Shown: positions 1 through 7,989 of the stretch, one piece after another
Numbering within the stretch: position 1 is the first letter of the stretch
How the letters are laid out: the number at the start of each line of letters is the position of its first letter
Assembly (NCBI GenBank): GCA_002482705.1
Contig: DLGM01000462.1
Coordinates: 1 to 21,668, forward strand
Direction of reading: 5' to 3'
DNA: 21,668 nt
DNA from: Cyanobacteria bacterium UBA7694
Lineage (GTDB): Bacteria; Cyanobacteriota; Sericytochromatia; UBA7694
Program-made: the position numbers and the translations under genes
Notes under the pieces: model-generated
Told to the model about the DNA's origin: nothing
Databases searched by the model: none
What the model saw: only the letters and a program-made list of their open reading frames with translations

Positions 1-276
1 GGTCACCACAGCACACTCTTTGGCAAAACCATCTACGTGCTGGGCCTCTTTGGATAAAAAGGACTGGGGGATAAACAGCGGAAAATAGGCATTCACGTGA
101 CCGGTTGCTTTGAACATGCTATCAAGAGCGGCCTGCATTTTTTCCCAAATGGCGTAACCATTGGGGCGAATCACCATACAGCCTTTAACCGGGGAATAAT
201 CGGCCAATTTAGCCTGGGTGACAACATCCACATACCATTTGGAATAGTCTTGCGAGCGGGGAGTAATTTTTGCCAT
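1..276 (-). CDS. proS: Prolyl-tRNA synthetase, archaeal/type-3 form (5' part only)
   Basis: This is the N-terminal 92 codons of a class II prolyl-tRNA synthetase, which charges tRNA-Pro with proline in the cytoplasm; the rest lies beyond the left edge. The reverse-strand translation starts MAKITPRSQDYSKWY and continues with DVVTQAKLADYSPVKGCMV, then a PNGYAIWEKMQ segment, then NAYFPLFIP and HVDGFAKECAVVT. These blocks are the recognisable start of the short archaeal/eukaryote-like (type 3) ProRS rather than the long bacterial ProRS with an inserted editing domain. The ATG at 276 is preceded by AAGGAG at a good distance. The gene is divergent from the pncB operon across a 172-bp spacer. In its leader an inverted repeat (ATGGAG at 337-342, CTCCAT at 349-354) could form a small hairpin. 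No T-box was recognised. Confidence 0.93.
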   Translation of the reverse strand, partial: MAKITPRSQDYSKWYVDVVTQAKLADYSPVKGCMVIRPNGYAIWEKMQAALDSMFKATGHVNAYFPLFIPQSFLSKEAQHVDGFAKECAVVT

Positions 277-394
277 AGGAATCTCCTTACAAATTGCCGA
301 GCTGCCCAAGGCCCGAATCGGCTGGGGGGAAGCTATATGGAGGGCTGTCTCCATTCGGCTTAACGTCTATAATACCTGATTCCGAGTTCTGGGA

Positions 395-423
395 TTGACT
401 TTTTGCTAATAAGTGTATATATT
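395..423 (+). promoter_or_regulatory. Sigma70-like promoter of the pncB-pncA-nadE operon
   Basis: A TTGACT -35 element (395-400) is separated by exactly 17 bp from a TATATT -10 element (418-423). The pncB ATG lies 25 bp beyond the -10, with an AAAAGGAGGG ribosome binding site between them. This is the best promoter match in the window. It is overlapped by a perfect palindrome, described separately. Confidence 0.75.
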
Positions 424-431
424 ACACTTAT
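409..431. promoter_or_regulatory. Palindromic operator overlapping the -10 box of the NAD operon
   Basis: A perfect inverted repeat has arms ATAAGTGTA (409-417) and TACACTTAT (423-431) around TATAT. The -10 hexamer lies at its centre, so a bound dimer would block RNA polymerase. The palindrome and its placement are seen directly. That it is the target of an NAD-pathway repressor (NrtR, NiaR or NadQ type) is inferred from the downstream genes; no such regulator is encoded in the window. Confidence 0.6.
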
Positions 432-448
432 AAAAGGAGGGACAGCTT

Positions 449-1819
449 ATGCTCACCCCTGATTACCCGGTTACCTTAACGGATTTATATCAATTGACGA
501 TGGCTGCGGGTTACCATGTGCACAATCATCAGCAAAAGGCCACTTTTGAACTGTATGTGCGTCGTTTACCGGCTCACCGTTCCTTTTTAATTGCCGCAGG
601 TTTAGAACAGGCTCTCACCTATCTTGAACAGTTACACTTTACCCCGGCACAGCTTGATTATTTACGTCAGCTCCCGGCTTTTGCCCAGGTGCCAGAGACC
701 TTCTTTTCCCATCTCGCTCAGCTGCGGTTTACGGGGGATGTGTGGGCTCCACCGGAAGGGACGGTGATCTTTCCCCATGAGCCCTTGCTGCGCATTACGG
801 CTCCCCTGATTGAGGCCCAACTGGTAGAAACGCTTCTGCTCAGTTTGGTCAATTATCAAACGCTGGTGGCGTCAAAAGCGGCACGGGTTTGGCTGGCCTG
901 TCAGCGGGGAGAGCGCCCGGTGGGTTTTACAGACTTTGGGACGCGCCGGGCCCATGGCCCTGAAGCGGGCCTATTGGCCTCGCGAGCTGCTTATATTGGC
1001 GGGGCCATTGGAACCGCCAATGTCGAGGCGGGCCTGCGTTATGGCATTCCCGTCTTTGGCACGGCAGCCCATGCCTGGATTATGGCCCACGACTCAGAAG
1101 CTGAGGCCTTTGCCAATTTCCAATCGTTATTCCCCCAACACACCACGCTCTTATTGGATACCTATGACACCTTGGAAGGGGCTCGGCAGGTGACCCGCTT
1201 GCCCGTACCCCCGCAGGGAGTGCGCCTAGATAGTGGTGATTTCCTTACCCTGTCTCATGAGGTTCGGCAAATACTGGATGAGGGGGGCTGTGCTCAGACC
1301 CAGATTGTAGTCAGCGGCGACATGAATGAACACAAAATTACCGAACTGTTGGCTGCTGGCGCGCCGATTGATCTGTTTGGAGTGGGCACCGAATTGGTGA
1401 CTTCTCTGGATGCTCCCTCTCTGGGTGGTGTGTATAAACTGGTGGAGCAACGCCACCCAGATGGGCGCTGTGATTATAAGCTCAAGCTCAGTGCCAGCAA
1501 GGCCGGATATCCGGGAGCCAAGCAGGTGTACCGCCACTATGATGCCCATGGCCAACTGGTATCGGATACCTTGGCTTTGGCAGACGAGGCCCCGATTTCC
1601 GGTGCCGAACCGCTATTGCAGGCGGTGATGGTGAACGGTCAACGCACCCTGCCCCAGCTCCCGTTAGCCGAGCTTCGTGCCCGCACATTAACACAGTTAC
1701 AAAGCCTGCCTTTGGCCTATCAGGGTTTAGAACCCGAACTGCCTTCACCGGTGGTAGTCAGCCCCCGTTTGCAAGAACTTTTGCGCACATTGTCGGTAAT
1801 GCCCGCAGCCCCTTTATAA
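449..1819 (+). CDS. pncB: Nicotinate phosphoribosyltransferase
   Basis: This enzyme joins nicotinate and PRPP, with ATP hydrolysis, to make nicotinate mononucleotide, the committed step of the Preiss-Handler NAD salvage route. The 456-residue length is usual for the family. Conserved blocks are TDLYQLTMAAGY (about 11-22), FELYVRRLP (33-41), the PRPP/nicotinate-site segment FTDFGTRRAHGPEAGL (160-175), FGTAAHAWIMAHDSEAEAF (203-221) with the histidine region expected for the phosphorylated enzyme, LLDTYDTLEGA (235-245) and VRLDSGDF (258-265). The ATG at 449 follows an AAAAGGAGGG Shine-Dalgarno. It is the first gene of an operon: pncA starts 23 bp after its stop and nadE follows. Expression is probably controlled at the palindrome at 409-431. 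Confidence 0.96.
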   Translation: MLTPDYPVTLTDLYQLTMAAGYHVHNHQQKATFELYVRRLPAHRSFLIAAGLEQALTYLEQLHFTPAQLDYLRQLPAFAQVPETFFSHLAQLRFTGDVWAPPEGTVIFPHEPLLRITAPLIEAQLVETLLLSLVNYQTLVASKAARVWLACQRGERPVGFTDFGTRRAHGPEAGLLASRAAYIGGAIGTANVEAGLRYGIPVFGTAAHAWIMAHDSEAEAFANFQSLFPQHTTLLLDTYDTLEGARQVTRLPVPPQGVRLDSGDFLTLSHEVRQILDEGGCAQTQIVVSGDMNEHKITELLAAGAPIDLFGVGTELVTSLDAPSLGGVYKLVEQRHPDGRCDYKLKLSASKAGYPGAKQVYRHYDAHGQLVSDTLALADEAPISGAEPLLQAVMVNGQRTLPQLPLAELRARTLTQLQSLPLAYQGLEPELPSPVVVSPRLQELLRTLSVMPAAPL

Positions 1820-1842
1820 TACCTTCACGGGAGGATTCCCTT

Positions 1843-2430
1843 ATGCACCCGATTGTTTTTGTAGATGTGGATACCCAGTTTGATTTTATGGATCCGGCCG
1901 GGGCGCTATACGTCCCTGGTGCTGAGACCCTGGTGCCCAATTTAGAGCGTCTGATGGCTTATGCCCAGGAGCGAGGAATCCCGGTTTTGGCTTCGGTAGA
2001 TGCCCATCATGGTGATGACCCGGAGTTTGAGATTTTCCCGCCCCACTGTGTAGTAGGTACATCAGGCCAAGCTAAAATTACCGCGACCCAGCATCCAGCG
2101 GCTGTGATCTTGCCCAATCAACCTGTCGCAACGGACGTATTGGCCCAGCGGGCCGTCGTATTAGAAAAAACCGTCTTTGACATGTTTGGGAATCCCAATA
2201 CAGATCGGGTATTGGCAGCTTGGCAGGCTCGGCACTATGTGGTGTTTGGGGTGGCGACTGATTATTGTGTCAAAGCGGCTGCTTTGGGTTTGCGCCAACG
2301 CCAATACTCAGTTTCTCTGGTGATCGATGCGATGAAACCGGTCACTCCCGAAGGAGAAGCCGCTGCTTTGGCCGAACTGGAAGCTGCGGGTGTATCTTTT
2401 GTCACCACTGCTGAAATTTTAGGAGGCTGA
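1843..2430 (+). CDS. pncA: Nicotinamidase / isochorismatase-family hydrolase
   Basis: This 195-residue protein has the isochorismatase-like fold and most likely deamidates nicotinamide to nicotinate, the substrate of the preceding gene product. The catalytic Asp-Lys-Cys set is visible: D10 in VDVDTQFDF, K109 in VVLEKTVFD and C142 in GVATDYCVKAAALGL. Candidate metal ligands are D53 and H55 in SVDAHH, and H68 in FPPHCV. The cis-peptide region VAT precedes the cysteine, as in PncA. The ATG at 1843 has GGGAGG 8-13 bases upstream. Its stop is separated by one base from the nadE ATG, and the AGGAGG serving nadE lies inside the last codons of this gene, so the two are probably translationally coupled. 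The family includes other amidohydrolases; the operon context makes nicotinamidase the preferred call. Confidence 0.88.
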   Translation: MHPIVFVDVDTQFDFMDPAGALYVPGAETLVPNLERLMAYAQERGIPVLASVDAHHGDDPEFEIFPPHCVVGTSGQAKITATQHPAAVILPNQPVATDVLAQRAVVLEKTVFDMFGNPNTDRVLAAWQARHYVVFGVATDYCVKAAALGLRQRQYSVSLVIDAMKPVTPEGEAAALAELEAAGVSFVTTAEILGG

Positions 2431-2431
2431 T

Positions 2432-4069
2432 ATGCGTGTTGCTTTTGCCCAAATGAACACCACGGTTGGCGCGATTGCTGCCAATACGGATCACATAATT
2501 GCGCGGATTGCCGAAGCCCGCCAAGCGGGGGCCCAATTGGTACTTTTCCCAGAGCTTGCCATTTCCGGTTATCCACCGATGGATCTCCTTGACCAGCCCC
2601 ACTTTATTGACCTCAATTTGCAGGCCCTACAGCGGATCCGTGAGGCGACCACAGGCATTACGGCGATTGTGGGCTTTATTGATCGCAATAATAGCAATCA
2701 GGGCAAGCGGCTTTTTAATGCGGCAGCTGTTCTTCAGAACCAGGAACTGCGTTCGGTGCATTATAAAACCCTATTGCCGACTTATGATGTGTTTGACGAG
2801 GAACGCTATTTTGAGTCTGCGCCGATGGTTTCGGTCATCGAACTGTTTGGCAAGCGGGTGGGCATTACCATTTGTGAAGATCTGTGGAATGACTCTGATT
2901 TTTGGACCCATCGTTTGTACCAGGATGACCCGGTTGAACAACTGGCCAAACAGGGGATGGAAATGCTGATCAATATTTCTGCTTCCCCCTTCCATGTGGG
3001 TAAACCCGCTCTGCGCATGCAAATGGTGCAGTCGCTGGCGCGGAAGCATGGTGTCCCGGCTTTATATGTGAATCAGGTGGGCGGCAATGACAGCTTGGTC
3101 TTTGATGGCCACAGCTTTTGTGCCAATGCCGAGGGGGAAATCACTTGGCTGGGGGCGGGTTTCCAGGAGCAGTTCGCGATTCTTGATCTGCCCTTGGCTC
3201 CCCTGGTTGAACCTGCCGCTTTGGCTCCAGACATGGCGATGATCGAAGATGCGCTGGTATTGGGGGTGCGCGATTACCTGCACAAGAGTGGTTTCCGCTC
3301 GGTCGTGCTGGGGCTCAGTGGTGGGATTGATTCCGCGATTACTGCTGCCATTGCAGCTAAGGCTTTGGGGCCGGATCAGGTGCTGGGGGTCGCCATGCCT
3401 TCCCAGTATTCCTCCGAAGGCAGCGTCACGGATGCGGTGGCTTTGGCCAAAAATTTGGGTATTCAATACCAGGAAATCCCGATTAAGCCGATGTTTGATG
3501 CCTTTTGCCAAAGCCTTGCCCCTGCTTTTGCGGGTCGAGCCGAAGATGTGACCGAAGAAAACCTTCAGGCCCGCATTCGCGGCAATCTGCTGATGGCGCT
3601 CTCGAACAAATTTGGCCATCTTTTGCTGACTACCGGCAATAAATCAGAAATGGCCGTCGGTTACTGTACGCTGTATGGCGACATGTGCGGTGGGCTGGCG
3701 GTGATCTCCGACTTGCCCAAAACCTGGGTGTATGCCTTGGCCGAATACATGAATCGTCATGCTGAAGTGATCCCGCGCAATACCATTGATAAACCCCCGT
3801 CAGCTGAACTGCGCCCCGATCAAAAAGATCAGGACACTCTGCCTCCTTATGAAGTCTTAGACGCGATCTTAATGGCCTATATCGAGGAGCAAAAGTCGGC
3901 CGCTGAGATCGCTGCGCTGGGCTATGAATTGGAAACCGTGCAGTGGGTGATTCGTCGCATCAATCTCAATGAATACAAACGGCGTCAGGCTCCGCCAGGC
4001 CTCAAGGTTACCCGCAAAGCCTTTGGGCCGGGCCGCCGTTATCCCATTGCCCGTGGCTACGACTCTTGA
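2432..4069 (+). CDS. nadE: Glutamine-dependent NAD+ synthetase
   Basis: This enzyme amidates nicotinic acid adenine dinucleotide to NAD+, using ammonia released from glutamine by its own N-terminal domain. The 545-residue protein has two domains. A nitrilase-like glutaminase occupies about 1-260, with the catalytic triad E41 (LFPELAISGYPP), K112 (HYKTLLPTYDVFDEERYF) and C148 (ITICEDLWND). An NAD synthase ATP-pyrophosphatase domain occupies about 270-545, with the P-loop LGLSGGIDSA (293-302) and GNKSEMAVGYCTLYGD (402-417). The start is supported by AGGAGG at 2421-2426. It is the last gene of the pncB-pncA-nadE operon. Its final 13 bases overlap the end of the convergent unknown gene at 4057-6186, with no obvious terminator between them, so convergent transcription should interfere or produce antisense RNA there. 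Confidence 0.97.
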   Translation: MRVAFAQMNTTVGAIAANTDHIIARIAEARQAGAQLVLFPELAISGYPPMDLLDQPHFIDLNLQALQRIREATTGITAIVGFIDRNNSNQGKRLFNAAAVLQNQELRSVHYKTLLPTYDVFDEERYFESAPMVSVIELFGKRVGITICEDLWNDSDFWTHRLYQDDPVEQLAKQGMEMLINISASPFHVGKPALRMQMVQSLARKHGVPALYVNQVGGNDSLVFDGHSFCANAEGEITWLGAGFQEQFAILDLPLAPLVEPAALAPDMAMIEDALVLGVRDYLHKSGFRSVVLGLSGGIDSAITAAIAAKALGPDQVLGVAMPSQYSSEGSVTDAVALAKNLGIQYQEIPIKPMFDAFCQSLAPAFAGRAEDVTEENLQARIRGNLLMALSNKFGHLLLTTGNKSEMAVGYCTLYGDMCGGLAVISDLPKTWVYALAEYMNRHAEVIPRNTIDKPPSAELRPDQKDQDTLPPYEVLDAILMAYIEEQKSAAEIAALGYELETVQWVIRRINLNEYKRRQAPPGLKVTRKAFGPGRRYPIARGYDS

Positions 4070-6186
4070 AGAATGACGGGGGCGAGTACGGTGGTCCAAT
4101 AAGACAGGGCTTGTGCTTCTCCCCCGACATTAAAAAGTGTTTGCAGGACATACAAAGCTCCTTCCCAAGCTAAGTGGGCTGTTAAGGGCCAGACGGTCAG
4201 CAGTTTCTGCTGTGCAGGGGTGTTGTGCCACGGGGGGGCCCAGGGTAGAATCTGGGTGATCCATGTTTGCCGGGTTTCCAGATCTGCGCCCTGCAAAAAG
4301 AGTGCCACATGACTCAATCCTTCCGGTTGTTGGAGTAAAGCGGTGGCCCAGGGGCTTTGGGCGGTGAGGCAAGCGTTTAAAACGGGGAGATAGTGGACGG
4401 CATCCGGCATGCCGCCTTGCCGTAACCAGTGCTTGAGAACGCTCCAACGTTGCTCTGAGGGCAAGCGCTCCAGCCATTGCCAGGCTTCCCGTTGGCGATC
4501 AACGCCTAATAACCAAGTGCTGATCTGCTCAATTTCGTGAACGTATGCGGCACTGCGTTCGGCCACCAGTAATTCGGCGCGCTCTAAAGCTGCGGTTATC
4601 TGATTCTGATGCAATAACCACGGTATTTCTAAGAGCTCTGCTTCTTGGCGCAAAAAAACGGGCAGGGGGGCAATGTGTTGCTGGAAGGTTTTGACCAAGG
4701 CCTGAGCGGTGGTGTTATCGGGATGGGCTTGGGCACAACGCAATAACCAACGTAGCTGCTCCCGTTGGGGCAAAGGGAGGATCTGAATCAATTGGGCCAA
4801 AGGCCCCAAAACCTCCTGGCGTAGGGTAGGAGATTGCTGGACAACCCCCTGGAAAAAGTCTTCCAAGTAGCGGCTGAGGGGGATTTGGTGGGCTAAAAAG
4901 GGATTGGTGGCCACCTGTTCGAGCAGCACCAAGGCACAGATCCATTCGCCCGCCTGTTGGGTGTGTTGCAGGACATGGTCTAAGGCCCGGTGTAGGCAGT
5001 GCAGGCTAACATCCAACGTTTCACAGGCTGCTTGATAGGCATCAGTCAAAGCGGTACGCATGCGTTTGGTTTGACCCAATTGCCGCCAAGCCAGCGCGAT
5101 ATTGACGAGCAACAGGGTGCGATAATCGAGATCAGGACGCCCCTTGAGATCCTGCTGAATGTACCAAGGCATCAGCCGCGCAATTTGATGCGACTCGGTT
5201 AAGAGCTGTTCAGCCTGTTGCTGTGATCCGAGAGCCAGGGCAATCAGGCTGGTAAAAAAAGTTTGAATACACTGCTCCAGAGCGTCAAATTCTGGGTGGG
5301 GTTCAGGCATGGTTATGCGTCGTGTTAATTTGTCGAGCAGCTCCTGGGCACTGTTGGGGAGTTCGAGCAGAGAGATAAACAGGGCTTCAAGGCCTAAGCT
5401 GAGGGTGCGCTGGCGAAAGTCGAAGACGCGGTTATCAAAGGGCTGGGGGCGACTGAGTAAGAGGGTGCAGCAGCGATTGCGGAAATCGGGGCCTTGGGCT
5501 TGTACCCATTCGGCCAATTCTGCCAATAATGGCCGGGCCTCGATCAGATGCGCCCAGCAGTCATGGTAGTGAGCCAGATGTTCGGGATATTCCAGCAGAT
5601 CCGTATGATCCAGCATGTCGATCAGGCATTCTAAAGCCACTTCAGGCTGTCCGGCCTGTATGAGTAAGTCTAAGATTGCGAGGGGTTGTTCTTGGGGATG
5701 TCCGTGCAGTTGGGCCAGCCAACACTCAATGACTCGCTGGCGCAGGGGATAATAGCTGAGGCGTTCAAGCATAAAGCTGGCCAGTTCGGGGTTATTGTGG
5801 GCCATAAAGTGCTGGGCCAGTCGGAGATGGGCCTCTTGTTGGGCTTCGGGAGCTTGTAAGCTGTTGAGCAGTCCCAATGCGCGATCGGTGGCCCCGGCTT
5901 GTAACCTGTGAGCCAATAATTGTAAACAAAGGGTCTGAAGCGTTGCATAGAGGGGGTGGCGCTCCCGTAAGGCCGGGGAGCCCGTTGGTACCAATTGCTG
6001 TAAGGTTTGGGCGATTTCTAGTGCCAGGGCGGGGGTGTTCAGGGTACCTGCCCAGGAGGCGAGCTGACGCCACCAGGCGAGGGGGGGAGGCCCGCTAAGG
6101 ATCTCGGTAAAGAGCTTAAACAGCTGGGGCGTGGGGGCTGGCAGATGGGCCAATTCGGACAGGCTGGCAGCGGAGAAAGCGGACAT
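4057..6186 (-). CDS. Large helical-repeat-like protein of unknown function
   Basis: I do not recognise this protein of about 709 residues. It is rich in Leu, Gln and Ala, and nearly the whole sequence looks like successive amphipathic helices, as in TPR-like or other alpha-solenoid scaffolds. No signal peptide, membrane segment or catalytic motif stands out. The open frame extends to 6411, but the preferred start is the ATG at 6186 (MSAFSAASLSELAHL). A promoter-like TTGCTC-18-TATAGT lies upstream of it on the minus strand, and longer starts would run into the DnaA-box cluster. An upstream ATG at about 6267 (MDKEHT) is the alternative. The Shine-Dalgarno is weak (AAGAG). It lies just beyond the putative oriC, in the same orientation as dnaA and in a place where many bacteria have dnaN. 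The length of uninterrupted frame and the sensible codon use argue that it is real. Confidence 0.8.
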   Translation of the reverse strand: MSAFSAASLSELAHLPAPTPQLFKLFTEILSGPPPLAWWRQLASWAGTLNTPALALEIAQTLQQLVPTGSPALRERHPLYATLQTLCLQLLAHRLQAGATDRALGLLNSLQAPEAQQEAHLRLAQHFMAHNNPELASFMLERLSYYPLRQRVIECWLAQLHGHPQEQPLAILDLLIQAGQPEVALECLIDMLDHTDLLEYPEHLAHYHDCWAHLIEARPLLAELAEWVQAQGPDFRNRCCTLLLSRPQPFDNRVFDFRQRTLSLGLEALFISLLELPNSAQELLDKLTRRITMPEPHPEFDALEQCIQTFFTSLIALALGSQQQAEQLLTESHQIARLMPWYIQQDLKGRPDLDYRTLLLVNIALAWRQLGQTKRMRTALTDAYQAACETLDVSLHCLHRALDHVLQHTQQAGEWICALVLLEQVATNPFLAHQIPLSRYLEDFFQGVVQQSPTLRQEVLGPLAQLIQILPLPQREQLRWLLRCAQAHPDNTTAQALVKTFQQHIAPLPVFLRQEAELLEIPWLLHQNQITAALERAELLVAERSAAYVHEIEQISTWLLGVDRQREAWQWLERLPSEQRWSVLKHWLRQGGMPDAVHYLPVLNACLTAQSPWATALLQQPEGLSHVALFLQGADLETRQTWITQILPWAPPWHNTPAQQKLLTVWPLTAHLAWEGALYVLQTLFNVGGEAQALSYWTTVLAPVILQES

Positions 6187-6483
6187 ACTGAAACTCTTTT
6201 GGGGCGCGTTTCCTTTACTATACGTTGCGGTTGTGGATGGGAGCAAGGGAGTGTGCTCCTTGTCCATGTGACCGAGGGCGATTGGGGGCGTATGAGGGGG
6301 GATTGTGGATCTTGGGATCAGATGTGAGCTGGGTAACCGGTTTTCCACAGGTTTCCCACAGTTCCCATGGGAACGCAAAAAAATTGCCAAGGGGATAAAC
6401 CCAGATACCACCGTGCTTTAGGCCTATAGGCCTAAAAACACAAATGTGACCCGATGCACAGAATATACGGACTTATTGACAGG
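6187..6483. other. oriC: Putative chromosomal replication origin (oriC) with DnaA-box cluster
   Basis: This roughly 300-bp gene-free stretch lies downstream of dnaA. It holds a cluster of sites close to the DnaA box TTATNCACA: TTTTCCACA at 6341-6349 and TTTCCCACA at 6352-6360, three bases apart and in the same orientation; TGTGGATGG at 6232-6240 and TGTGGATCT at 6304-6312 in the opposite orientation; and the weaker CGATGCACA at 6452-6460. TTTTCCACA is a form associated with cyanobacterial DnaA boxes. A perfect 20-bp palindrome (6417-6436) and moderately AT-rich sequence lie next to dnaA. The dnaA-rpmH spacer at 7846-7989 shows no comparable cluster. The location and boxes are seen; origin function is inferred. 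Confidence 0.6.
6417..6436. repeat. 20-bp perfect palindrome in the putative origin
   Basis: TTTAGGCCTATAGGCCTAAA is an exact reverse-complement palindrome with no spacer, about 48 bp beyond the dnaA stop codon. On the minus strand it is not followed by a T-tract, so it does not look like an intrinsic terminator for dnaA. It could be a dimer-protein binding site within the origin or an unpaired-loop cruciform. Confidence 0.7.
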
Positions 6484-7845
6484 CTAGCTGTTGTTAATCC
6501 GGCTCATTAAGAGATTGACATCACTCTGGATCTTTTTGTCGGTGGTCAACAAATCCTTAATTTTGTCACGGGCATAAATAATGGTGGTGTGGTCGCGATG
6601 GCCAAACAGCTCACCAATGCGGGGGGTTGAAAGTTTAGTGAGTTCTGAACACAGATAGATCGCGATCTGGCGGGCAATGTTGATGTTTTTGGTGCGCGAT
6701 TGCCCGCGCAACTCTTCAACGGTCACCCCGTAATAGCTCGCGGTGGCTTCTTGGATGGTGTCGGTGGTGAGTTCTTTGATCGGGCCTTGACCGAGAAAGG
6801 CTTGGGCGACAGAAACGGAGGGCTGGGTGTTGGTCAGCGAAGTATAAGCGATTAAGCGCGTGAACGCACCTTCTAATTCGCGCACATTGCTTTTAAACAT
6901 GCGGGCAATGTAGTGCAGGACATCATCAGGGATCTCGATGTTTTCCGTTTCGGCTTTTTTCTTGAGAATCGCAATCCGGGTTTCAAGTTCTGGGGGCTGG
7001 ATATCACAGCTCAGACCCATTTGAAAGCGCGAACGCAGCCGGTCTTCGAGGCCTTGTAAATCGGGCGGGGGGCGATCAGAGGTAATGACAATCTGTTTGC
7101 CCGCTTCGTAGAGTTCGTTAAAGGTGTGAAAAAACTCTTCTTGGGTGGTCTCTTTGCCTTCAAGGAATTGAATATCGTCAATCAGCAAGAGATCCATATT
7201 GCGGTAGCGGGTTTTAAATTCCGGTGTTGAATTGTCTTTAATGGCGTTGATCAGTTCGTTGGTAAAACGCTCAGACGAGACATAGGTCACGCGCAGGTTT
7301 TTTTGTTGTGACAGGAGATGATGGCCAATGGCCTGCATCAGGTGGGTTTTGCCCAAGCCCACACCGCCGTAGATAAACAGGGGGTTGTAGGCTTTACCTG
7401 GCTCTTCAGCCACCCGGGTGGCGATCGCATGGGCCAATTTGTTATGAGAGCCCACGACAAAATTCTTAAAGGAATAACGGGGATTCAGATTAGAAAGTTG
7501 TAATAACTCATGGGAGGGCGTGCCTGAAATCATCGCGTCAGCGGTATCATTGCGCTGTTGGCTGCGTTGGGTTTCGGCGTGGCTGGGGACAACCTCTGGC
7601 GGCGCTTCACTGACATTGAACTCGACTTCGATTTCGGCCCCTGTGAGCTCTTGGGCGACTTCACGAAACAGGGGAGCATGCTTGAGGGTAAGTTGTTTTT
7701 TAAAGTAGGGGTGACTGGTTTCAAGGACCAAGGTACGCCCGTCAAAGCTGGCCAAATGCAAAGGGCGAATCATGCTGTCATAAGTCCCCTTTGGTACCCG
7801 ATCGGCCAGGGCTGACAGTAATGAATTCCAAAGCTCAGTTGACAT
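6484..7845 (-). CDS. dnaA: Chromosomal replication initiator protein DnaA
   Basis: DnaA is the AAA+ initiator that binds DnaA boxes and melts the origin. The 453-residue protein has the usual parts: an N-terminal interaction domain (1-75, MSTELWNSLLSALADRV), a short variable linker (about 78-118), an AAA+ domain beginning LNPRYSFKNFVVGSHN with Walker A GGVGLGKT (160-167) and Walker B LLLIDDIQF (219-227), and a C-terminal DNA-binding domain with the signature GHRDHTTIIYA (415-425). The frame can be extended to an ATG at 7857 (MREIM), but the GAGGGAAA in that stretch is positioned as the ribosome binding site for the ATG at 7845, which is therefore chosen. The gene is divergent from rpmH, and the putative oriC lies beyond its 3' end rather than dnaN. 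Confidence 0.98.
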   Translation of the reverse strand: MSTELWNSLLSALADRVPKGTYDSMIRPLHLASFDGRTLVLETSHPYFKKQLTLKHAPLFREVAQELTGAEIEVEFNVSEAPPEVVPSHAETQRSQQRNDTADAMISGTPSHELLQLSNLNPRYSFKNFVVGSHNKLAHAIATRVAEEPGKAYNPLFIYGGVGLGKTHLMQAIGHHLLSQQKNLRVTYVSSERFTNELINAIKDNSTPEFKTRYRNMDLLLIDDIQFLEGKETTQEEFFHTFNELYEAGKQIVITSDRPPPDLQGLEDRLRSRFQMGLSCDIQPPELETRIAILKKKAETENIEIPDDVLHYIARMFKSNVRELEGAFTRLIAYTSLTNTQPSVSVAQAFLGQGPIKELTTDTIQEATASYYGVTVEELRGQSRTKNINIARQIAIYLCSELTKLSTPRIGELFGHRDHTTIIYARDKIKDLLTTDKKIQSDVNLLMSRINNS

Positions 7846-7989
7846 TATTTCCCTCATTTCAGAGTCTGTATGGTATCATAACTTTTGAGTGTCATCAATT
7901 GGATTCAACTCCCACTCACTCCCCCCATCTCTATTGTATGAACTATTAGACACATTAAATTGACTAATCGTTTGGAAGGATAAGTAATC
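7846..7989. promoter_or_regulatory. Divergent dnaA / rpmH promoter region
   Basis: This 144-bp AT-rich spacer must hold the promoters of dnaA (leftward) and of the rpmH operon (rightward). Candidate hexamers exist, for example TATGAT on the minus strand near 7875, but none has a convincing partner at 16-18 bp, so I assign no exact promoter. No DnaA-box cluster is visible here. An AAGGA ribosome binding site for rpmH is at 7976-7980. Confidence 0.5.

Noticed and set aside
97..363. 88-residue plus-strand ORF
   Set aside because: It lies antisense to the proS start and its leader, with no recognisable domain.
277..448. T-box riboswitch upstream of proS
   Set aside because: Only a small hairpin (337-354) is visible; no T-box consensus or terminator/antiterminator pair was found.
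3062..3619. 185-residue minus-strand ORF inside nadE
   Set aside because: Shadow frame of the NAD synthase coding sequence, which carries the diagnostic motifs.
6187..6411. Longer start for the unknown 709-residue gene
   Set aside because: It would place coding sequence over the DnaA-box cluster, and no good ribosome binding site supports the upstream ATG near 6267.
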